From NCBI GenBank assembly GCA_014384565.1, contig JACNFO010000016.1, positions 1-41,312 on the forward strand: DNA of 41,312 bases, read 5' to 3'. The translations under genes and the position numbers were made by a program. The stretch is from Candidatus Pseudothioglobus aerophilus (lineage in GTDB: Bacteria > Pseudomonadota > Gammaproteobacteria > PS1 > Pseudothioglobaceae). Positions 1 through 8,425 of this stretch are shown piece by piece. Every line of letters starts with the position of its first letter. The first letter of the stretch is position 1. The notes beneath the pieces were generated by a model. The model made no database searches. It had not been told where the DNA came from and saw only the letters and a program-made list of their open reading frames with translations.

Positions 1-902
1 CGATACATATCTATAACCCTCATATCTCCAGGTTTTTCCGAAGCAGGCATTCCCATAAAACCACCTGTAGGAGTGAGTGTGAGATTAGGCCATCCAAAAA
101 AACCTCCAAAATGACCTTCCGCAAGTTTACAAAGATGGCCATTAGAGATACGATCCTTAAAACCAGCCCTAAATGGGCCAGAGTGCTGCTCAGCATACCT
201 TTCAATTGTATAACTTGAGCCAATACCAGCAGGACCCCACCAAATCATATCTTCGTTCCAGCTAGCTCTAAGTTCATCAACTAATGATATTTTTCCTGTG
301 TGCTTCCAACCTTTAATATCTTCAATCATAAAGTTTATTGAAGCTAGTGTCTTTTCACCTTCTTCCATATTTTGCTCTTCGTACAACAAGCCCTCATGAG
401 TCATCGGTCCTGGCTGAACAAGATGGGCACCTGTTTGAGGTGGAAAGGGGTTTAATCCAACCTGCAGCATGACATGTGGAATATCAAAAAACATTGCAGT
501 TTCAGTAATTTTTCCATTTTCAACTTTATTAAACTCACAGTAACGAAGGAAGGCCATTTTTCTTGAGGGCTGAATTCCAAGCCATTCATTATCAAAGAGT
601 CCCATAAGATGGCCCATAGAAACTACCCAGACGGATTCAAATCCGTCAATTTGATTTTTTCCTGCAATAAAAATATCCATACGTCTTTGAATATTTTTAA
701 ATGCATGACGAAATGGCTGCCAGAAAATTTCTGAAACTTCCTTAGAATCTGAGATCTCATTAAAAGGATGAAATCCTCTCCAAATATAATCCTCACTAAT
801 ATAATTTTGTAAAACTTTTGTAATATCATTACCTTTCGAAGAATCTAGTGCTTTGTAATAATCACGAATTAAGTTTTTTTCGTTTTGAAAATTTGTAGTC
901 AT
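1..902 (-). CDS. SnoaL-like (NTF2-fold) tandem-domain protein, partial
   Basis: Reading back from an ATG at 902 gives 300 codons with no stop, so the C-terminus lies outside the window. The protein has two NTF2/SnoaL-like halves. Each carries a motif shared with paralogues elsewhere in the window: WWGPAGIGSS near residue 217, and MGMPASEKP near 280, where paralogues have MG(I/V)xPTNK. The N-terminal half has a matching GIQPSRK segment followed by a short acidic strand. SnoaL-like proteins include cyclases, isomerases, hydrolases and non-enzymatic binders, so no reaction is assigned. It starts 2 nt after the GMC oxidoreductase stop and is presumably the last visible gene of that transport operon. 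The family call is confident; the function is unknown. Confidence 0.8.
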   Translation of the reverse strand, partial: MTTNFQNEKNLIRDYYKALDSSKGNDITKVLQNYISEDYIWRGFHPFNEISDSKEVSEIFWQPFRHAFKNIQRRMDIFIAGKNQIDGFESVWVVSMGHLMGLFDNEWLGIQPSRKMAFLRYCEFNKVENGKITETAMFFDIPHVMLQVGLNPFPPQTGAHLVQPGPMTHEGLLYEEQNMEEGEKTLASINFMIEDIKGWKHTGKISLVDELRASWNEDMIWWGPAGIGSSYTIERYAEQHSGPFRAGFKDRISNGHLCKLAEGHFGGFFGWPNLTLTPTGGFMGMPASEKPGDMRVIDMY

Positions 903-904
903 AT

Positions 905-2509
905 TTATTCCTTTTCTAATATCATTGTTGCGCCAACTTCCGCAATCATCATCGTTGGTGCAGAAGTATTTCCACTCACGATGCTTGGCATGATTGAGGC
1001 ATCTATAACCCGGAGATTACTCAACCCTTTAACCTTTAAATTATCTGGTGAAACGACTGATAGATCGTCAGTACCCATTTTGCAGGTCCCTACAGGATGA
1101 TAGACGGTAACTGCAGTCTTACGAATATATGCCAATAGATCCTCATCAGACTGGATAGATTTTCCTGGAGCCATCTCCTCTCCTCGAACCTCGTCAAACT
1201 CTTCAGATGATAAAACTTCTCTTGCTTTTTTAATTGCCTCAACAATGGTTGCCTCATCGATGGTATTAGATAAAAAATTGTGGTCAATCAGCGCCTTGTG
1301 CATGTCCCCATCTTTCTTAATTTTTACAGATCCTCTACTGTGGGGCCTTAATAAACATGTAAAGAGGGAGTATCCATGCCCAAACTCAAACTTTCTACCT
1401 CGATGACTCCGGTATATAGGCGTGAAGTGAAACTGAACGTCGGGATAATCAGGTTGGCCAAGTTTTGTGTTTGCAAAACCTCCAACTTCAACATAATTAC
1501 TCGTCCACCAACCCATTCTCCTCAGAAGAAAATTGAATGGAGAGGTAATGACTTTTGGCAACAGAGACCTCCAAGAAATACCAATTGACTCTGCTTTGTT
1601 TGATCGAACTGTGACCATAGTGTCGAGGTGGTCTTGAAGATTTTCACCAACCCCTGGAACATTGTGTTGACATCTAATTCCTTCGGCTTCAAGCTCTTCC
1701 TTATTCCCGATCCCTGAGGATAAAAGTATCCTTGGTGACTCAATGGCACCAGCACATAGCACAATCTCTTTATTGCAATGTAATTCTTTATCAACACCAT
1801 TCACTTGAAGCTTTAAAGATTTAGCAATATCGCCTTCAATCTCAATTGATTGGACTCTGGCATGTGTCATTATGGTTAGATTAGTCCTCGAAACAATAGG
1901 CTTAATAAAGGCCCTATACGAGTTCACTCGAGTGCCTTTATCCTGAGTAACCTTATAATCACCCAGACCTAACTGAGAGGCGCCATTAAAGTCTGTGTTA
2001 TATGCAAGTCCTATATGATTTGCCGCACGGATAAAGCGTTGGGCCGTTTTATTGATCTCTTGTTGAATAACGACTGGCCACTCTCCATCCGTCGAATGGT
2101 AAGTAGGGTCTCCCCCTGTTTGGTCGTTCTCAAGTTTTTTAAAGATTGGCAAAACATCATTATAAGACCAGCCCTTGCATCCTAGTCTTTCCCAATTATC
2201 ATAATCATTCTTATTACCACGGATATAGATCATGCCATTAATGGAGCTCGATCCTCCAAGACACCTGCCTCGATTGACCTTTATTAATCGGTCATTCAAA
2301 TGTTTTTGGGGAGCGGTCTTATAGTTATAATCAAGTTTTTTATGGTCAATGGCCATAGAAAGACCGGCTGGGATTTTGACCCATGGACTCTTGTCATTGC
2401 CACCGCCCTCAATAAGACAAACAGTATTATCTGGATTTTCACTCAGACGATTGGCTAATACGCACCCAGCGGAACCTGCACCAATGATAATATAATCAAA
2501 GGAGGACAA
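905..2509 (-). CDS. GMC-family FAD-dependent alcohol dehydrogenase (choline dehydrogenase-like)
   Basis: A 534-residue GMC oxidoreductase of usual length. The FAD-binding GAGSAG is at residues 10-15. GMC signature 1 (GRCLGGSSSING) is near residue 80 and signature 2 (GAIESPRILLSSGIG) near 254. The catalytic pair appears intact: His471 in YHPVGTCKMG and Asn514 in NTSAPTMM. The family oxidises primary alcohols to aldehydes using FAD, and the closest named relatives are BetA/AlkJ-type dehydrogenases. Choline specificity cannot be read from sequence, and no betaine-aldehyde dehydrogenase is adjacent. The gene begins 3 nt after the second permease, which suggests that its substrate is what the transporter imports or a derivative of it. 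Confidence 0.9.
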   Translation of the reverse strand: MSSFDYIIIGAGSAGCVLANRLSENPDNTVCLIEGGGNDKSPWVKIPAGLSMAIDHKKLDYNYKTAPQKHLNDRLIKVNRGRCLGGSSSINGMIYIRGNKNDYDNWERLGCKGWSYNDVLPIFKKLENDQTGGDPTYHSTDGEWPVVIQQEINKTAQRFIRAANHIGLAYNTDFNGASQLGLGDYKVTQDKGTRVNSYRAFIKPIVSRTNLTIMTHARVQSIEIEGDIAKSLKLQVNGVDKELHCNKEIVLCAGAIESPRILLSSGIGNKEELEAEGIRCQHNVPGVGENLQDHLDTMVTVRSNKAESIGISWRSLLPKVITSPFNFLLRRMGWWTSNYVEVGGFANTKLGQPDYPDVQFHFTPIYRSHRGRKFEFGHGYSLFTCLLRPHSRGSVKIKKDGDMHKALIDHNFLSNTIDEATIVEAIKKAREVLSSEEFDEVRGEEMAPGKSIQSDEDLLAYIRKTAVTVYHPVGTCKMGTDDLSVVSPDNLKVKGLSNLRVIDASIMPSIVSGNTSAPTMMIAEVGATMILEKE

Positions 2510-2512
2510 TGA

Positions 2513-3394
2513 CTAGCCCTTGACTGCGCCAGCTGTTAATCCACTAACAAGCTGCCTTTGAAAAAACATTACCAGAATAAACAATGGAATTATGGAGGAT
2601 ACCACTGCTGCGACTGCAAACATAATGTTCCCTTCTGTTTGAGTAGTGCCCATAAAGCTGGCAATTTTAGGGACCATAGTTTGGTTTTCCTGAGACAACA
2701 GTAGAGCTGTAACAGCAAAATCATTATATGCCAAAAGGAATGAGAAGAGTCCAGCAGTAATAACTCCTGGCCACATTACTGGAATAATTACATGTCGAAA
2801 TGCTTGGAACTGAGTGCACCCATCTACCTTTGCACTCTCATCAAGCTCTTTCGGAATTGTTTGAAAAAATGAGTGCAGCATCCACAATGTAAATGGCTGG
2901 TTTATAGCCACTAAAACAATAATAGTAGTCGGCAATGTTCCCCAAACATTCCAGTCATAGAAGGGTTGTAAATAGCCAGAAACAAGAGTGATTGGAGGCA
3001 GCGCACGAAAAACAAGTGCAATTATTAGTAGCCAAAATGAATAACGAAAACCAGACCTTGAAAGCGCATAACCACCTAAAGTTGCAAGAGTTAATGATAT
3101 GACTACTGTAGAAACACAAACTATCGCTGTATTTAGAAAAGCGCGCCAAAACTCTTCTTGGATCCATGCGCCCTCATAACCTGCGCCTGTAAAAGATTTT
3201 CCATATACTACTTGCGTTCTTACCCCAGAAAAAACATTAGTCCAATCTCCCTTAGAGAAAAAATCCAGCTCTACTTTGAATGAGCCCCACATAGTCCAAA
3301 TAAATGGAAAGGCTGCCAGAATAAACCAGAACAATACAAAGCCATATATTAATAGTTGGAGTCCTAATGGTCTTTTTATTTGATTTGAAGTCAT
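2513..3394 (-). CDS. ABC transporter permease, MalG/UgpE type
   Basis: Inner-membrane permease of a carbohydrate-type ABC importer (293 residues from the chosen start, about six membrane segments). The cytoplasmic EAA loop that docks the ATPase is visible as ELDESAKVDGCTQFQAF..IIP. An upstream GTG at 3418 would overlap the first permease by 23 nt. I prefer ATG 3394, which directly follows that gene's stop (TAATATG) and gives the usual short cytoplasmic N-terminus MTSNQIKRPLG before the first membrane helix. It works with the permease at 3396-4421, the binding protein at 4520-5749 and probably the ATPase at 16885-17937. The substrate is unknown. Confidence 0.9.
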   Translation of the reverse strand: MTSNQIKRPLGLQLLIYGFVLFWFILAAFPFIWTMWGSFKVELDFFSKGDWTNVFSGVRTQVVYGKSFTGAGYEGAWIQEEFWRAFLNTAIVCVSTVVISLTLATLGGYALSRSGFRYSFWLLIIALVFRALPPITLVSGYLQPFYDWNVWGTLPTTIIVLVAINQPFTLWMLHSFFQTIPKELDESAKVDGCTQFQAFRHVIIPVMWPGVITAGLFSFLLAYNDFAVTALLLSQENQTMVPKIASFMGTTQTEGNIMFAVAAVVSSIIPLFILVMFFQRQLVSGLTAGAVKG

Positions 3395-3395
3395 A

Positions 3396-4421
3396 TTATT
3401 TCTCAGGATTGAATTCACGCCATGTTCTAATCAAAACTGGCATTAGAAGTATGATGACACCAATTATTGTCAACACTGATGTTGTGGCAGCGGATGACAT
3501 AAGTCTGATTTCTTGACCAATATCATTCCATATAATCCATGAAAGAGAGGTCGCATGTGCCGAAGCACTAAAACCAACTATTGGCTCAAATACTCGGAAA
3601 TTATCCATCAGCTGAATTAAAGCCACAAATGCAACTAGTGGAGATAAATGAGGCACAATGACATGAATAGTTTGCTGAAAGCGTGTGGCCCCATCAATCA
3701 TTGCTGCTTCTATAGTTTCTTGTGGAACAGTCTGCAGTCCAGCATAAAAAACAATGAAGGCGAAGGGGGCAGAATGCCAAACGCCGTATACAATGAGTGT
3801 TATCCAAGTTAGGCCAGTTGATGCCTTTAGTGACAGATTAGGATCTGCAAATAATTCTTGGAGTCCTGAACCAATAATACCTCTTGAATCAATCATCCAA
3901 AACAGAATCAACGAACCAACCAAAGGGGTTACAATCATCGGTAGCAATGAAAAGAAAACCATAAGCCCTTTAAGATGTCGATGCAGCGAGTTGACTGCCA
4001 GTGCAATTATCAATCCAAATAATATAACTAATGGTGTTACCACTATGACATAAGTTAACGTGAATCCCATTGCTTTATAAAATGGAAGATTGTTAAGACT
4101 TGACACAAAATCAAAAAAGTTTGTCTTATTCTCCCAAAGCTCACCGACCTCCTTAAAGGCTAGATGGTTTCTATCAGTATAGATTTGAAATCCGACCCAC
4201 TTGCCTTTTGGCTCCTCTTCTTTGATTTGTTTACTCGCCTCATGATCAATAGTTGTTTCAGATTTACAACCAAATGGATCACACGATTCGACAACAACCA
4301 AGACCTGATCATGGGGTGTATGAAGTGACTGACTAACAATCGAAGTTAAGGGCAAGGCAATGAACAAAAACATTGCTAGGGCTGTAGGTAAAAAGAACCA
4401 AAAAAAAGTCTTATGCTTCAT
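3396..4421 (-). CDS. ABC transporter permease, MalF/UgpA type
   Basis: First membrane subunit of the importer (341 residues). A membrane helix at about residues 8-28 is followed by a periplasmic segment of roughly 80 residues, containing the cysteine pair CDPFGC and a charged lysine/glutamate-rich stretch, before the core helices resume near residue 115. The EAA loop is visible as ETIEAAMIDGATRFQQ..VPHLSP near residue 235. A long loop after the first helix is known from MalF-type subunits, but the cysteine pair is distinctive and could form a periplasmic disulfide. A hairpin terminator separates this gene from the binding-protein gene upstream, so permease expression is probably set below that of the binding protein. 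Confidence 0.9.
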   Translation of the reverse strand: MKHKTFFWFFLPTALAMFLFIALPLTSIVSQSLHTPHDQVLVVVESCDPFGCKSETTIDHEASKQIKEEEPKGKWVGFQIYTDRNHLAFKEVGELWENKTNFFDFVSSLNNLPFYKAMGFTLTYVIVVTPLVILFGLIIALAVNSLHRHLKGLMVFFSLLPMIVTPLVGSLILFWMIDSRGIIGSGLQELFADPNLSLKASTGLTWITLIVYGVWHSAPFAFIVFYAGLQTVPQETIEAAMIDGATRFQQTIHVIVPHLSPLVAFVALIQLMDNFRVFEPIVGFSASAHATSLSWIIWNDIGQEIRLMSSAATTSVLTIIGVIILLMPVLIRTWREFNPEK

Positions 4422-4456
4422 ATCAAAATAATAAGATTATAGCAACTCAATTATAC

Positions 4457-4489
4457 AAAAAAGAAAAGGGCATGTGAAACACACGCCCT
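4457..4489 (-). terminator. Intrinsic terminator/attenuator between binding-protein and permease genes
   Basis: Read on the minus strand, this is a 10-bp stem with one G-U pair (AGGGCGTGTG / CACATGCCCT) and a TTT loop, followed by TTTTCTTTTTT. It lies 30 to 63 nt past the binding-protein stop and ahead of the permease start. Partial read-through at this point is a common way of making much more binding protein than membrane subunit. Confidence 0.8.
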
Positions 4490-4519
4490 AATCTTAGGAG
4501 ACAAACAACTTATAAAAGC

Positions 4520-5749
4520 TTATAAATAGCCTTTTTCTGTCGCAGCAGTTGTGTATGCCGCTTCTAAACCAGCTAAAGCTTGTTCAGCAGTTTCTTTACC
4601 TTGCATGAAGTCTACTATTTCAACTCCTGCAGCTGAATGCATTAGACCTGCATATGGCAACATTGGATACGGCTTAGTTCCCATTGCAGCAGCAGCAAAT
4701 ACACCTGCAGCAGCTGGAGTAGGCACATAACCATCAATTAGCCAAACAGCTTGTGGTGAAGTCGTTTCGTTTAACATTTCTGGACGAATTGCATGCATCA
4801 AAGCTATAAAAGTAGCCTCTGCATCTGCATCTGAAATGTTCTTAGCTATAGTAAATCCATCCCACCATAGTGTTGAAGCTGCAGTTGTACCACCGCCAAC
4901 TGTCATTGGGCCAGCAGTAGCTGTAGCAGCTACTACAGCTGCATCAACCTCGTCACCTCTAAGAGCACCGATACGTGATCCCCACATATTCATCAGGGCA
5001 ACATTGCCAGCTTTCCATTCAGCACTCGTAGCATTTGAGTCATGCGTTAGGAAGTCAGGGTTCATATATTCAGACAAAGCTTTCATCATATTAAGCGCAT
5101 CAATACCATGCTGATTGTTTACAGCAATCTCAGCTGTGCCAGGCTTAAAGAACTCACCACCATGGCCAATGTACATATTGACGAATTCTTCAGCTAAGTT
5201 CCAACCAGCTGCATAAGCGCCGCCAAGTGGGTACTGCATCAAATTATAGTTCGCAATTTTTTTAGCAGCCGCTAACATTTCTTCATAAGTAGATGGAACC
5301 GCAATTCCTAAATCTTTCAAGACATCCGATCTATAAGTAAGATGTTGAGCATTCGCCATAAAGGCAATACCCATAATATTTCCATCAATTGTAACTAACT
5401 GGCTTTTCTGAAGACCTTGTCCATGTTTTTCAACAAGATCATTCAAAGGTCTAATCACATCATTGTTCATAAGTGCAACAATTGATGAGTTAGCAACAAT
5501 AGCTGATGTAAATTCAGCTGGATTACCAGTCATACCTGGAAGATTAATTTTTTGATGATCAGCAGTTAAGTTTGTTTCAACTGTAACGCCATCACCAGCA
5601 CACTCCATTGCGCCTGCTCCGATTGTTTGAATCGCTGGAAACTCATTACCAACAATACTAACTCTGCCTTCAGAGATGCCGCAACCTGCCCATGCACTTG
5701 AAGCTAGAGTAGTAAGCGCTACAACTGTAGCGATTTTTCTTAAAAACAT
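4520..5749 (-). CDS. ABC transporter substrate-binding protein, family 1 (MalE-like)
   Basis: Periplasmic solute-binding protein of 409 residues. ATG 5749 was chosen over an upstream in-frame start at 5800 because it has a strong AGGAG 7 nt upstream and begins directly with a signal peptide (MFLRKIATVVAL..SSAWA, cleavage near residue 21). The mature protein has the family-1 extracellular solute-binding layout, ending in a helical lobe rich in alanine. It is first in the operon with two permeases, behind a promoter overlapped by a LacI-type operator (5816-5845). The family mostly binds sugars, polyols and glycerophosphodiesters, but the neighbours here (carnitine cleavage, GMC, HpsN-like dehydrogenase) leave the ligand open. 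Confidence 0.9.
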   Translation of the reverse strand: MFLRKIATVVALTTLASSAWAGCGISEGRVSIVGNEFPAIQTIGAGAMECAGDGVTVETNLTADHQKINLPGMTGNPAEFTSAIVANSSIVALMNNDVIRPLNDLVEKHGQGLQKSQLVTIDGNIMGIAFMANAQHLTYRSDVLKDLGIAVPSTYEEMLAAAKKIANYNLMQYPLGGAYAAGWNLAEEFVNMYIGHGGEFFKPGTAEIAVNNQHGIDALNMMKALSEYMNPDFLTHDSNATSAEWKAGNVALMNMWGSRIGALRGDEVDAAVVAATATAGPMTVGGGTTAASTLWWDGFTIAKNISDADAEATFIALMHAIRPEMLNETTSPQAVWLIDGYVPTPAAAGVFAAAAMGTKPYPMLPYAGLMHSAAGVEIVDFMQGKETAEQALAGLEAAYTTAATEKGYL

Positions 5750-5815
5750 AATATCACTCCTTTTTTCAATTAAATACAAATTAATAATACATCGTAACAA
5801 ATATTAAAAAATATA

Positions 5816-5845
5816 TTGCATACGATTGCAAAAGATTATATCACA
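5816..5845 (-). promoter_or_regulatory. Extended -10 promoter overlapped by LacI-type operator (transport operon)
   Basis: The minus strand reads TGATATAAT (5835-5843), a perfect extended -10. Three bases later comes the palindrome-like TTGCATACGATTGCAA (5816-5831, plus-strand reading), with arms TTGCA/TGCAA around a central CG, typical of LacI-family operators. The operator covers the expected transcription start near 5828, so repression by occlusion is likely. No good -35 hexamer was seen. A near-identical copy lies at 17985-18014. Confidence 0.75.
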
Positions 5846-5995
5846 GAGTTTTAATCTCTATATAACTTTTTATACAGCATATTCTATTCTTAAAGAAATT
5901 TAACACAGTATATTACCCTTAGATAAAATCTTGAATTTTTATTCAGAAAAAGCATATATTTATTTTCAATCGCAACACTAAATAGGATTATGAAG

Positions 5996-7018
5996 ATGCC
6001 TGCTAGAGGACCCAGACCTGCAATGGGGATTGCTACAAAAATATCCCATACAAATAAACGCATTTTTGCTTCTTACGCTCAGTCATTTAATTCATCGCAA
6101 AATGGCGATATTGAACAGGCAATAAAATTAATTTTTAGTTCTGATGCAAAAATTGATGCCTTCCATCCTGTCAATGAAACAAAGGGGGCAATTGGTTATT
6201 TTAGGGACATCATTAGCCCAATCCTACAATCGTTTAGAGGCTTTCAAAGACGTGATAATATTATTATTGGGGGAGAATATCTAGGTGGCGAATGGATTGC
6301 TACTACTGGCTATTTTTTGGGTCATTTTGAACACACATGGCTTGGTATCCCACCAAGCAATAAACTTGAACATATTCGCTTTGGTGAGTTTCATAGAATG
6401 ATTGATGGAGAGATTGTTGAATCACAAATTTTTTTAGGTGTTGCAGAGCTATTAATTGACCTTGGCATCTGGCCACTTGAACTCATGGGTGGATATGAGG
6501 GAGTTACTCCTGGCCCATTAACACAAGACGGCATTATTATTACTGAAAATGAACCAGTCAAGTCTAGAGCTACAGCTGATTTAGTTGAAGGTATGCTTAT
6601 GGAGCTAACCTCACCAGATGCAGATTGGATTCCTTACTGGGATGAACGAATGATATGGTATGGCCCCGGTGGTTTTGGCTCATATGTAACGATTGAAGCC
6701 TTTGCAGCGTTCCAAGTACCATTTGAGAATACATTTGAAGGCTGGGGTGACGGAGTTCCTCAAGGAATTTTAGGGGTTGGTTCTCAGTGCAAATCAGGCG
6801 ATGGCGACTATGCGTTTCTTAGTGGTTGGCCACAAGTTACAGGCGTTCATGTCAAGACCTTTATGGGCATTCAGCCAACAAATAAACGTATTTATATGCG
6901 AGATTGTGACTGGTGGAGGTGTAAAGATGGAAAGATTATTGAAAATTGGTGTATGGTCGATACACTTCATTTAGTGCATCAGTTAGGACGAGACATACTA
7001 TCTGAAATTTCTCAATAA
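5996..7018 (+). CDS. SnoaL-like (NTF2-fold) tandem-domain protein
   Basis: 340 residues from ATG 5996. The alternative ATG at 5990 leaves only 2 nt after the AGGA at 5984, whereas 5996 leaves 8 nt. There are two SnoaL-like halves. The first contains LGIPPSNKLEHIRFGEF and the second contains IWYGPGGFGS near residue 220 and MGIQPTNKRIYMRDCDWW near 288. These motifs align with the paralogues at 1-902, 14003-15058 and 16380-16865. It stands alone on the plus strand between the two minus-strand operons. Its promoter region is shared with the operator at 5816-5845, so it is probably in the same regulon. The reaction, if any, is unknown. Confidence 0.8.
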   Translation: MPARGPRPAMGIATKISHTNKRIFASYAQSFNSSQNGDIEQAIKLIFSSDAKIDAFHPVNETKGAIGYFRDIISPILQSFRGFQRRDNIIIGGEYLGGEWIATTGYFLGHFEHTWLGIPPSNKLEHIRFGEFHRMIDGEIVESQIFLGVAELLIDLGIWPLELMGGYEGVTPGPLTQDGIIITENEPVKSRATADLVEGMLMELTSPDADWIPYWDERMIWYGPGGFGSYVTIEAFAAFQVPFENTFEGWGDGVPQGILGVGSQCKSGDGDYAFLSGWPQVTGVHVKTFMGIQPTNKRIYMRDCDWWRCKDGKIIENWCMVDTLHLVHQLGRDILSEISQ

Positions 7019-7040
7019 CTCTACTAAAAACTCAAAAAAT

Positions 7041-7748
7041 TTATGTTCTTGATTTTTCAAAATCTTCCCATGCACTTTTAAAGCTATCAAAATTGAAATC
7101 TTTCTTTTCAGCAGGACCAAGAATCAACTGCTCTGAAGCAAATAACTTATGGATAGCGTCCTTTAAACCATTAATAACCTCTTTAGGGATTACAACTGCG
7201 CCGTGAAGGTCGGCATGAATTAAATCATTTGGCGAAACACTCATACCAAGAACACTAATTTTTGTATCAATTTCTCGTACGTGAACAAATCCGTGACTTG
7301 GACCGATAGAGCCTGCAATGACTGGAAAATCTTCTGCAAGATCACCAAGATCTCTCATAACTCCGTTAGTCAGCGCACCAGAAAGACCAAACCCTTTGTG
7401 AACTTTCGTATTAACCTCACCCCAATAAGCTCCAATACAATTTGGATAATCAACATCCTCTATAACTGCAACGGCAGGGCCAGTAATTTCTGACATATAG
7501 CGGTAATAATTCATCCTCCGCTCTTTAATTATCTCTTGATCTTCTGTTGGCGGACTCAGTGCAGCAATTTTTGCAGTTTTGGCAAAACCAACCATTGCTC
7601 CACCTTTTGGTGCCGAGCAAATCATGGTTCCACGAGTAAATTCTGAAAAACCCCTCTTGCCTTGTGCTACTTCAATTGCGTTACATACAGTAGGTGTATC
7701 TACTGATTGAAGAAGGGTAAATAATTCTTGATCTAGTTCATAAGCCAT
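7041..7748 (-). CDS. RraA/HMG-aldolase-like family protein
   Basis: 235 residues of the RraA-like fold. It retains the Arg-Asp pair in GALTNGVMRDLGDL (Arg132, Asp133) and the upstream GEV segment expected of the metal-dependent 4-hydroxy-4-methyl-2-oxoglutarate (HMG/CHA) aldolases. The true RraA RNase E regulator keeps the fold but is about 160 residues, so the extended length and catabolic setting favour an aldolase or related lyase that releases pyruvate or a similar oxo-acid. It is the last gene of the twelve-gene minus-strand operon, and its ATG lies 16 nt inside the end of the hydrolase gene. The substrate is unknown. Confidence 0.75.
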   Translation of the reverse strand: MAYELDQELFTLLQSVDTPTVCNAIEVAQGKRGFSEFTRGTMICSAPKGGAMVGFAKTAKIAALSPPTEDQEIIKERRMNYYRYMSEITGPAVAVIEDVDYPNCIGAYWGEVNTKVHKGFGLSGALTNGVMRDLGDLAEDFPVIAGSIGPSHGFVHVREIDTKISVLGMSVSPNDLIHADLHGAVVIPKEVINGLKDAIHKLFASEQLILGPAEKKDFNFDSFKSAWEDFEKSRT

Positions 7749-8425
7749 GTTTTTAATATCTCCGTAGTTTTCTCTGGTTGTTCTAAAGTTGGCAAATGAC
7801 CGGCATTTTCAATTACCTCTAAAGTTGAGTTACTAATTATATTATGCATCAATTCATGCTTCTCTAAAGGGCATAATTTATCTTCCAAGCCGCACATTAT
7901 CAACACGGGAATATTAAGTGAGTTAAGGGCCTCCTCTTGATCAATTCTTCCTTGGAGAGCTCTTGACTGGTTAACAAAAACTTTAGGACCTAAAGAAAGG
8001 GCCATATCCATGCAGATATTTAAAATAATATCTGGATTATCGCTATCCGCTAAATATTTAGGTTTCATCTCATCACGAATAACATTTATTAATTTTCCTG
8101 ATAAAGCATCACTAATTTGAGGCTCACGCTTAGCCTTCACTTCCTCTAATTCAGATTTAGGATTGGTATCAATTAACACCAATTTTTCAACTCTTTCTGG
8201 TGCCTGTGAGCAAATTTCCATTGCTACAATACCGCCCATAGAGTGGCCAGCAAGGCTGAATTTTGGTGGCGCATGACTTAAAACATCGGCCGCCAAGTCG
8301 ATAATATTGTCATGTTTAGAAATATCTGCAATATGCACTGATACCTCATCGAGAAGTGCCTCTATTTGTGGCGCAAAAATGCGCTCATCACACATCATTC
8401 CAGGAATCATTACGAGGGGTGTCAT
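7733..8425 (-). CDS. Alpha/beta-fold hydrolase
   Basis: 230 residues with a complete catalytic triad: Ser62 in GHSMGG, Asp182 in GLEDKLCP and His210 in AGHLPTLEQP. The overall pattern resembles the small esterase, lactonase and 3-oxoadipate enol-lactonase-like hydrolases. It is translationally coupled to the MetE-like gene by an ATGA overlap (8422-8425) and overlaps the RraA-like gene downstream. In this operon it may open a lactone or cleave an ester. No substrate can be named. Confidence 0.85.
   Translation of the reverse strand: MTPLVMIPGMMCDERIFAPQIEALLDEVSVHIADISKHDNIIDLAADVLSHAPPKFSLAGHSMGGIVAMEICSQAPERVEKLVLIDTNPKSELEEVKAKREPQISDALSGKLINVIRDEMKPKYLADSDNPDIILNICMDMALSLGPKVFVNQSRALQGRIDQEEALNSLNIPVLIMCGLEDKLCPLEKHELMHNIISNSTLEVIENAGHLPTLEQPEKTTEILKTWLMN

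Noticed and set aside
885-1100. Plus-strand ORF opposite the GMC gene
   Set aside because: It lies wholly antisense to a clear gene, has no recognisable family and no ribosome-binding site.
5964-5977. TTCAATCGCAACAC before the plus-strand SnoaL-like gene as a further LacI operator
   Set aside because: Only about 8 of 14 positions match the core and one arm is missing; not distinguishable from chance.
7019-7040. Possible bidirectional terminator between the convergent SnoaL-like and RraA-like genes
   Set aside because: The 22-nt gap has A-runs but no stem-loop that I can see.
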